From: Streptomyces sp. ISL-10
GTDB lineage: Bacteria > Actinomycetota > Actinomycetes > Streptomycetales > Streptomycetaceae
Length of the DNA: 64,000 nt
Assembly (NCBI RefSeq): GCF_018614575.1
Contig: NZ_JAGGOJ010000043.1
Coordinates: forward strand, 1 to 64,000
Reading direction: 5' to 3'
Part shown: one piece after another, positions 57,393-64,000 of the stretch
Position numbering within the stretch: position 1 is the first letter of the stretch
How the letters are laid out: each line of letters begins with the position of its first letter
Program-made: the position numbers and the translations under genes
Notes under the pieces: model-generated
Seen by the model: only the letters and a program-made list of their open reading frames with translations
The model's database searches: none
Told to the model about the DNA's origin: nothing

Positions 57393-58676
57393 ATGAACGA
57401 TCCCACGGGAACCGCACCGTACCCGCCGCCCACCGCCGCATGCCCGGTCCACGAGGGGGCGGTCCGCCTCGGCGGGCCGGAGTTCCGGCGGGCGCCGGCG
57501 GAGCTGTACCGCTCCCTGCGCCACCGCCACGGTCCCGTTGCGCCTGTCGTGCTGGACGGGGCCGTGCCGGCCTGGCTTGTCCTCGGATACGCCGAGGTGG
57601 CCCATGTCGCCGCGCACCGCGAGCTGTTCGGCCGCGACTCCCGGCGCTGGAACCAGTGGTCGGCCGTCCCCGCCAACTGGCCGCTGCTGCCCTTCGTCGG
57701 CCATCAGCCCTCGGCGGGGTTCACCGAGGAAACAGAGCACCAGGTGCGCGGGGCGGTTGTCACCGTGGCGCTGGAGGCCGTGGACCAGTTCGAACTCGCC
57801 CACTGGTGCCGCCGTATCGCCGATGGGCTGATCAACTCCTTTGCGGGCAGCGGGCAGGCGGAGCTGATGGCGGTGTACGCGCATGCGCTGCCGATGCGCG
57901 CCGCGGTGCAGCTGTGCGGTATGACCGCCGGCGGTGTGGCGACCGAGGAACTGGTGCGGGACCTGCGGAACTCGCTGGACGGGGCCGGGGACGACGATCC
58001 ACCGGCCGCGTACGCACGGGTCCAGGAGCGGATCCAGCGGCTGGTCGAGGACAAGCGCAGGCTGCCCGGACCCGACGTCACCTCGCGGATGCTGACCCAT
58101 CCGGCCGGGCTCACCGACGAACAGGCCGTCCAGGATCTGATCACCGTCCTCACCTCGGCCCAGCAGCTCACCGCGGACTGGATCGGCAACACGCTGCGTC
58201 TGCTGCTGACCGACGACCGGTTCGCGCTGAACGTCTCCGGCGGGCGGCTCAGCGTCGGTCAGGCCCTCAACGAAGTGCTGTGGCTGGACACGCCGATACA
58301 GACCGTCACCGGCCGCTGGGCCCTGCGCGACACCACCCTCGGCGGCCGGAGCATCCGGGCGGGCGACTGTGTGGTGCTGGGCCTGGCGGCGGCCAACACG
58401 GATCCGCGGATCTGGCCGGAGGGCCATGACGGCCGTGACGGCCATGTCCGGGCGGAGAACGCCGCACATCTGTCGTTCGGCAACGGCGAACACCGCTGTC
58501 CGTACCCGGCGCCGCTCCTCGCCGATGTGATCGCCCGTACTGCGGTCGAGACACTCCTGGAGCGGCTGCCGGATGTGGTGCTCGCCGTCGAGCCGGAGGA
58601 GCTGACGTGGCGGCCGTCGGTGTGGAGGCGCGGGCTCACCTCGCTGCCGGTGCGGTTCACGCCCGTCGTGCGGTAG
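57393..58676 (+). CDS. Conservon cytochrome P450 lacking the EXXR motif (CYP157-like)
   Basis: A 427-residue P450. The haem-binding loop is intact, F-G-N-G-E-H-R-C-P with Cys369. The K-helix EXXR is E-V-L-W (residues 294-297): Arg is replaced by Trp. The I-helix reads T-S-A-Q-Q-L-T in place of the usual acid-alcohol pair, so oxygen activation may be impaired. Both features recall the CYP157 family of streptomycete conservons, which is known for lacking EXXR. ATG 57393. Last gene of the operon. Confidence 0.88.
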   Translation: MNDPTGTAPYPPPTAACPVHEGAVRLGGPEFRRAPAELYRSLRHRHGPVAPVVLDGAVPAWLVLGYAEVAHVAAHRELFGRDSRRWNQWSAVPANWPLLPFVGHQPSAGFTEETEHQVRGAVVTVALEAVDQFELAHWCRRIADGLINSFAGSGQAELMAVYAHALPMRAAVQLCGMTAGGVATEELVRDLRNSLDGAGDDDPPAAYARVQERIQRLVEDKRRLPGPDVTSRMLTHPAGLTDEQAVQDLITVLTSAQQLTADWIGNTLRLLLTDDRFALNVSGGRLSVGQALNEVLWLDTPIQTVTGRWALRDTTLGGRSIRAGDCVVLGLAAANTDPRIWPEGHDGRDGHVRAENAAHLSFGNGEHRCPYPAPLLADVIARTAVETLLERLPDVVLAVEPEELTWRPSVWRRGLTSLPVRFTPVVR

Positions 58677-58819
58677 CCAGGAGGAGCGCCGCGACCGCCG
58701 GAGTCGGGCGGCGACCGGCCACGTCGGTGCGCCCCTGGGCGTCAGGCCCGGCGGCGGGTCGCCTACGGTGCAGGCAGGCGCGGCAGCAGGCGTGGGAACG
58801 AGCACCGAGGAGAGACGGC

Positions 58820-59353
58820 ATGGCGGAGCGGGCACTGGTCGCGGGTGTGGGCGGCAAGAAACCGAAGGTCGACCCGGACGCGTTCACCGCGCCCACCTCG
58901 GTCGTGATGGGAGACGTGACGCTGGCCGCCGGTGCGAGCGTCTGGTACCAGAGCGTGCTGCGCGCGGACGGCGGGCCGATCGTGATCGGCGCCGACAGCA
59001 ACATTCAGGACAACTGCACCGTCCACGTCGACCCCGGATTCCCGGTGACCGTGGGCGAGCGGGTCTCGGTCGGCCACAACGCGGTGCTGCACGGCTGCAC
59101 GGTGGAGGACGACGTCCTGGTCGGCATGGGCGCGACCGTTCTGAACGGCGCGCACATCGGGGCGGGCTCCCTGATCGCCGCTCAGGCGCTGGTCCCGCAG
59201 GGCATGCAGGTGCCGCCGGGTTCCCTGGTCGCGGGCGTCCCGGCGAAGGTACGCCGGGAACTGACGGACGAGGAGCGCGAGGGGATCAAGCTGAACGCGG
59301 CGGTGTACACGGACCTGGCGAAGGAGCACCGCACGGCGCACGAGGAGGGGTGA
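58820..59353 (+). CDS. Gamma-class carbonic anhydrase-like protein
   Basis: A 177-residue left-handed beta-helix protein of the gamma-CA/YrdA group. The early F-T-A-P-T-S-V-V-M-G-D-V motif, V-L-R-A-D-G-G-P-I-V-I-G and N-I-Q-D-N-C-T-V-H-V hold the first metal His; G-H-N-A-V-L-H-G-C and later segments supply the others. Zinc-dependent CO2 hydration or a related acyl-transfer role is possible. ATG 58820 with GAGGAGAG upstream. Confidence 0.88.
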   Translation: MAERALVAGVGGKKPKVDPDAFTAPTSVVMGDVTLAAGASVWYQSVLRADGGPIVIGADSNIQDNCTVHVDPGFPVTVGERVSVGHNAVLHGCTVEDDVLVGMGATVLNGAHIGAGSLIAAQALVPQGMQVPPGSLVAGVPAKVRRELTDEEREGIKLNAAVYTDLAKEHRTAHEEG

Positions 59354-59426
59354 CGCCCCCGGCCGCGGTCCGCCGTCCGCCGGACCCGGCGGCTCGGGGC
59401 CCGCGGCCCAGGGCAGCGCGTCGTCG

Positions 59427-60086
59427 TCAGTCGCCGGCGGTCACACCCACGGGCTCCGGCTCGCGGGCCGCAGGGGCCTCGGCCGCCGCCTTCTTGGCGC
59501 GGTTCTTCAGGACGAGCAGGGAAGTGATGCCGATCAGCACGGCGAGGACCAGCCCCAGCCAGGAGAACCGCTTGAGCCACGCCTCGGCCACGACACCGAC
59601 CGAGTAGATGACGGCCGTGGTGCCGCCTGCCCAGAGGATCCCGCCGAAGACGTTGGCGGTCAGGAACTTCCAGTACGGCATGTGCAGCACACCGGCCAGC
59701 GGGCCGGCGAAGATCCGCAGCAGGGCGACGAAGCGGCCGAAGAAGACGGCCCACATGCCCCACTTCTCGAACGAACGCTCCGCCATGGCGATCTGCGCGT
59801 CGCCGAAATGCTTGGGGAATCTGCCGCCGAGCCAGGCCAGCAGCGGACGGCCGCCCTTGCGTCCGATCGCGTATCCGATGGAGTCCCCGATGATCGCGCC
59901 GGCGGTCGCGCAGGCGCCGAGCACGTACGGGTCGATCTCGCCGTGCTGGGAGGCGAGCAGCGCCGAGCTGACGAGGACGATCTCACCCGGCAGCGGAATG
60001 CCGAGGCTTTCGAGGCCGATGACGACACCCACCAGGAGGTAGATGCTGACCGGGGGGATGGTCTCGAGCCACTCCTGGACGTGCAA
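59427..60086 (-). CDS. DedA family membrane protein
   Basis: A 219-residue DedA/SNARE-associated protein with about four to five helices. Signature segments are E-S-L-G-I-P-L-P-G-E, G-D-S-I-G-Y-A-I-G-R and F-F-G-R-F-V-A-L-L-R-I-F-A-G-P-L-A-G, carrying the conserved Arg residues needed for lipid flipping in homologues. It uses a TTG start (60086) behind AAGGAA. Likely supports membrane lipid recycling. Confidence 0.9.
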   Translation of the reverse strand: MHVQEWLETIPPVSIYLLVGVVIGLESLGIPLPGEIVLVSSALLASQHGEIDPYVLGACATAGAIIGDSIGYAIGRKGGRPLLAWLGGRFPKHFGDAQIAMAERSFEKWGMWAVFFGRFVALLRIFAGPLAGVLHMPYWKFLTANVFGGILWAGGTTAVIYSVGVVAEAWLKRFSWLGLVLAVLIGITSLLVLKNRAKKAAAEAPAAREPEPVGVTAGD

Positions 60087-60173
60087 CGCCGGTTCCTTCC
60101 GTACGCACCGGGCCCCTGCCCGGCGTGCACCCCCGTCGGCGCACGCCGGGCAGCCTACCCGGTGCGGCCGGCG

Positions 60174-60626
60174 TCAGCTGTTGGGACGCAGGGTCCACAC
60201 GATGGTCATCTCGCCGGTGACGGAGCCGTCCTCGCGCTGGATGCTGATGTCCACGGGGAATTCGGGGCGCTGCCCGGCGTCGAGCTCCTTGACGACGTCC
60301 GCGACCGGGCGGGCGAGCGTGGCGGTGGCCGTGACGGCGCCCATGGCGAGCTTCTTGTACCCGATCTCCGCCTTGACCGCGAGGGGCACGGCGCGGCCGA
60401 GCTGGTTCCCGAACGCGGCGATGACGATCGCACCGCTCGCGGACTCGGCGAGCGTGAACATGGCACCGGCGTGCGGGCCGCCGACGTGGTTGTGGAAGTC
60501 GGCCTGGTCCGGCATGCGGAGGACCGCCCGCTCCGCGGTGGTCTCGACGAACTCGAGGTTGAGTGTCCGGACCATGGGAACGGTGGCGGCGAGCATCTCG
60601 CCGATGGACATCTGATCTGCGCTCAT
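60174..60626 (-). CDS. Hotdog-fold thioesterase (PaaI/DUF4442-like)
   Basis: A 150-residue single-hotdog protein. Catalytic region H-N-H-V-G-G-P-H-A-G-A-M-F-T-L-A-E-S. Length fits PaaI/YiiD-type enzymes that hydrolyse acyl-CoA thioesters. Start ATG 60626; ATG 60611 is also possible. Confidence 0.85.
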   Translation of the reverse strand: MSADQMSIGEMLAATVPMVRTLNLEFVETTAERAVLRMPDQADFHNHVGGPHAGAMFTLAESASGAIVIAAFGNQLGRAVPLAVKAEIGYKKLAMGAVTATATLARPVADVVKELDAGQRPEFPVDISIQREDGSVTGEMTIVWTLRPNS

Positions 60627-60732
60627 GGCCGGATGTTACCCACGAGTAGCACCGTTTGGCCATCCCCCCGGAAGGGGGCGGGGCGGGGGCGGGCGTGGAA
60701 GTGCCGTCGGGGCACCTCTATGGTTACTCGCC

Positions 60733-61728
60733 ATGTGGCCAGGACAGCAGCCGCCCGGGGGCGAGCAGAACCCGCAGGACCAGAACCCGTACCAGCAGCC
60801 GGGGTACCAGCAGCCGAACCCGTACCAGCAGCCGAACCCGTACCAGCAGCCGACCGCGCCGCAGTACGCCGTGCCCGGCCAGATGCCCGGCGCGCCCATG
60901 CCGCCGCAGGACGACAGGAAGAAGACGACGATCGTCGCGATCGTCGCGGCGACCGCGGTGGTCGTGGCCGCCGCGGTCACCGGCTTCATCGTGCTCAAGG
61001 ACGACGACCAGGGCACGTCCGACAAGGGCGCCGGCACCAAGGCGTCGCAGGAGCCCGGCACCGACACCTCGAAGGATCCTGCGCCGTCGCCCTCGGTGGA
61101 CAACCCGCGCGACGGCAGCGACGTCAAGCCCACCATCGCGGGCTGGAAGGTCGTCACCAACCCCAAGCACGGCACCATGTTCGACGTCCCGGCCGACTGG
61201 GAGGTGGCGGGTTCGGGCGTGGGGCACGGCTTCGAGGACGAGAAGAAGGGCGACGGCTCGGCCGTCGTCATGATGTCCGCGCCGGCCCACTTCAAGAGCA
61301 AGTGGTGCGAGCTTGACATCGACAAGGACGGCCGCATGGAGGACTGGGGCCTGAGCAGCGCCGGAACCAAGGGCGGCAAGGGTGCCAAGAGCACCGCCGA
61401 GGCGGCCTACAACGAGGCCGGCAACTGGGTGTGGGCGGGCTACGCGCAGACCGAGCCCGAAGGCACGGTCAAGATCACCAAGGCCAGGGACTACACGACG
61501 AAGTCGGGCCTGAAGGGCAGCGTTTCCACGGCCACGGCCAAGGGCGTGAAGAAGGAGAACAAGTGCGAGACCGACGGCAAGTCGATCGCGTTCTCCTTCA
61601 AGGACCCCGCGGGTGACTTCAAGAGCTGGGTGCTCTACGCGAACACCGGGATCACGGACGAGGTCGACGACGCGACCATCCAGAAGATCCTCAGCACGGT
61701 ACGTCTCGCCGACGCCCCGGCATCCTGA
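60733..61728 (+). CDS. Single-pass membrane protein with Pro-Gln-Tyr repeats
   Basis: A 331-residue protein. Residues ~14-50 hold four or five N-P-Y-Q-Q-P / G-Y-Q-Q-P units on the cytoplasmic side. A transmembrane helix spans about residues 64-83 (T-T-I-V-A-I-V-A-A-T-A-V-V-V), followed by an acidic/Ser-Lys linker and an extracellular domain with two cysteines (K-W-C-E, N-K-C-E) that likely form a disulfide. This layout is very common in Streptomyces. Function unknown. Confidence 0.82.
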   Translation: MWPGQQPPGGEQNPQDQNPYQQPGYQQPNPYQQPNPYQQPTAPQYAVPGQMPGAPMPPQDDRKKTTIVAIVAATAVVVAAAVTGFIVLKDDDQGTSDKGAGTKASQEPGTDTSKDPAPSPSVDNPRDGSDVKPTIAGWKVVTNPKHGTMFDVPADWEVAGSGVGHGFEDEKKGDGSAVVMMSAPAHFKSKWCELDIDKDGRMEDWGLSSAGTKGGKGAKSTAEAAYNEAGNWVWAGYAQTEPEGTVKITKARDYTTKSGLKGSVSTATAKGVKKENKCETDGKSIAFSFKDPAGDFKSWVLYANTGITDEVDDATIQKILSTVRLADAPAS

Positions 61729-61864
61729 GCAGCATGTGTGGCTGCGGTCCGCGGACTGCGGCCTCACATCGCTCGGGGGCCGGCGCGGCGACCGCGGTCG
61801 TCGGGGCCGACGGAGAAGACCCGGGGCCCGCAACCCCGCCGGGGCGGCGGATCCTCGCGCTCCC

Positions 61865-62713
61865 TCAGCCCACGCTGAACGCTCCGGCCGGGGGCTCCGG
61901 AGAAGCCACCGCGTCCTTGTCCTCGACCGGCGCGGCATCGCCCATCAGGCGCGTGAGCGCCGCGCCGTCGGTTACGCGGGCCGGGAAGGCGTCCGCCGCC
62001 ACGAGGCGGGTCAGGGACACCACGTCGATCGGGCTCTGCGAGGCGAGCAGCAGCGTGTTGCCGAAGCGGCGCCCGCGCAGCACCGAAGGCTCCGCGATCA
62101 GAGCCAGTTCACCGAAGACCGCGGCGAAGTTGGCGAGTTGCGAGCGCAGGAAGGTGAACGGCGCGCCGTCGGCCAGGTTGGCCGCGTAGATGCCGGTCGG
62201 CCTCAGCACGCGTTCCGCGGCGCGCGCATAGGACACCGACGTGAGATGCGCGGGAACGCGCGAGCCGCCGAAGACATCCGCGATCACGATGTCCGCCGAG
62301 TCCGCCGACGCGGACTCCACCCAGGCACGCGCGTCCGCCGCATGGACGGTGACGTCCGCGTCCCCAGGCAGCGGAAGCCACTCGGCGACGAGGGCCAGCA
62401 GGCCGCGGTCCGCCTCGACCACGTCCTGGCGGGAGCCGGGACGTGTGGCTGCGACATAGCGCGGCAGGGTCAGCGCGCCGCCGCCGAGGTGCACCGCGTC
62501 CAGCGGCGCGTCCTGCCGGCCCGCGAGGTCGATGACATGCGCCAGCCTGCGGGCGTACTCGAATTCGAGATGTGCCGGGTCGTCGAGGTCGACGTACGAC
62601 TGGGGTGCGCCGTCGACGGTCAGCAGCCAGGCCCGGTCCCGGTCGACGTCGGGCATGAGCTTGGCGGTGCCGCCGTCGACGTCGCGCAGGACGGGGAGCT
62701 GATCGTTCACCAC
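61865..62713 (-). CDS. Spermidine-synthase-like methyltransferase-fold protein
   Basis: A 282-residue protein with the spermidine synthase/SAM fold: H-L-G-G-G-A-L-T-L-P-R-Y, V-V-E-A-D-R-G-L-L and V-I-A-D-V-F-G-G-S. The catalytic D-x-x-D-P of true polyamine synthases is not seen (A-D-V-F-G-G instead), so aminopropyl transfer is doubtful. Start GTG 62713 or 62710. Sits just downstream of tuf. Confidence 0.8.
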   Translation of the reverse strand: MVNDQLPVLRDVDGGTAKLMPDVDRDRAWLLTVDGAPQSYVDLDDPAHLEFEYARRLAHVIDLAGRQDAPLDAVHLGGGALTLPRYVAATRPGSRQDVVEADRGLLALVAEWLPLPGDADVTVHAADARAWVESASADSADIVIADVFGGSRVPAHLTSVSYARAAERVLRPTGIYAANLADGAPFTFLRSQLANFAAVFGELALIAEPSVLRGRRFGNTLLLASQSPIDVVSLTRLVAADAFPARVTDGAALTRLMGDAAPVEDKDAVASPEPPAGAFSVG

Positions 62714-62734
62714 TCCATTGTGCCGGGCGCCGCG

Positions 62735-62763
62735 GGGGCGGCCCTCACCTGGAGGGCCGCCCC
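62735..62763 (-). terminator. Terminator of tuf
   Basis: GGGGCGGCCCTC pairs perfectly with GAGGGCCGCCCC across a 5-nt loop, 9 nt downstream of the tuf stop on the minus strand. No T-tract. Confidence 0.75.
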
Positions 62764-62771
62764 GGCGGCGG

Positions 62772-63962
<1,191 letters not shown>

Positions 63963-64000
63963 GACTGGGTTCGTTCCTTCCCGGAACTCGAAACTGATCA

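Overview
The window is chromosomal DNA from a high-GC actinomycete, almost certainly a Streptomyces. The evidence is strong third-position GC bias, frequent GTG/TTG starts, tiny operons with ATGA overlaps, and Streptomyces hallmark genes: a conservon-type sensor ATPase with DUF742 and P450, a divergent EF-Tu3, an ECF41 sigma factor, tripeptidyl aminopeptidase next to urease, and SWIM/DUF6493 proteins. From memory, the order tap - urease - bio - purB - ECF41 - tuf3 resembles a core region of S. coelicolor. No phage, transposase, CRISPR, tRNA or rRNA was found, so this looks like core chromosome with local decay and small accessory insertions.

Layout. 1-8.9 kb: a repetitive secreted protein cut by the left edge, nucleoside hydrolase, a 1-acylglycerol-phosphate-type acyltransferase, secreted tripeptidyl aminopeptidase and a complete ureABC-FG-D urease operon without ureE. 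9-12.7 kb: a TetR regulator facing a membrane protein across two copies of one operator-like repeat; a decayed Dyp-peroxidase tail; an orphan YefM/Phd antitoxin with a TGTACA-type operator; and a ClpP paralogue whose catalytic His is Gln. 12.9-13.6 kb: a ydaO (c-di-AMP) riboswitch ahead of an NlpC/P60 wall hydrolase. 13.7-16 kb: LysE exporter/LysR pair and a small anti-sigma-type ATPase. 16.2-22.2 kb: biotin genes (bioF divergent from bioBA, then bioD) with a VOC protein and a methyltransferase. 22.3-26 kb: an RHH/Doc-like toxin-antitoxin pair, a GNAT enzyme, and two overlapping CNNM/CBS membrane proteins preceded by a leader that contains a short ORF starting Met-Asp-Glu-Pro-Pro and a Shine-Dalgarno-sequestering hairpin.

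26-36 kb: a mycothiol-dependent isomerase-family protein, SGNH hydrolase, purB (apparently leaderless), a Mug-type glycosylase, a ROK regulator, a GntR regulator with its own operator on the -35 box, and an ECF41 sigma factor facing an alpha/beta hydrolase across repeated ECF41-like promoter motifs. 35.5-45.8 kb: a SWIM/DUF6493 gene pair, a membrane-anchored ACT-GNAT acetyltransferase, a Cys/Met PLP enzyme with divergent Lrp regulator, a DUF885 peptidase, a frameshifted SDR remnant, and a rhodanese/Lrp pair. 45.8-54.7 kb: sbcC-sbcD-yigZ repair/IMPACT operon, CoA-binding and YbaK proteins, XRE-cupin regulator with an EamA exporter, and a hexapeptide acyltransferase. 55-64 kb: a reduced conservon (sensor ATPase, DUF742, P450 only) under a BldD-like site, gamma-carbonic anhydrase, DedA, thioesterase, a Pro/Gln-repeat membrane protein, a spermidine-synthase-like protein and tuf3.

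The observations most worth following are the CNNM leader, the conservon lacking its roadblock and GTPase partners but keeping an EXXR-less P450, the ClpP with altered active site beside an orphan antitoxin, the SWIM/DUF6493 module, and a long low-complexity insertion in SbcC.
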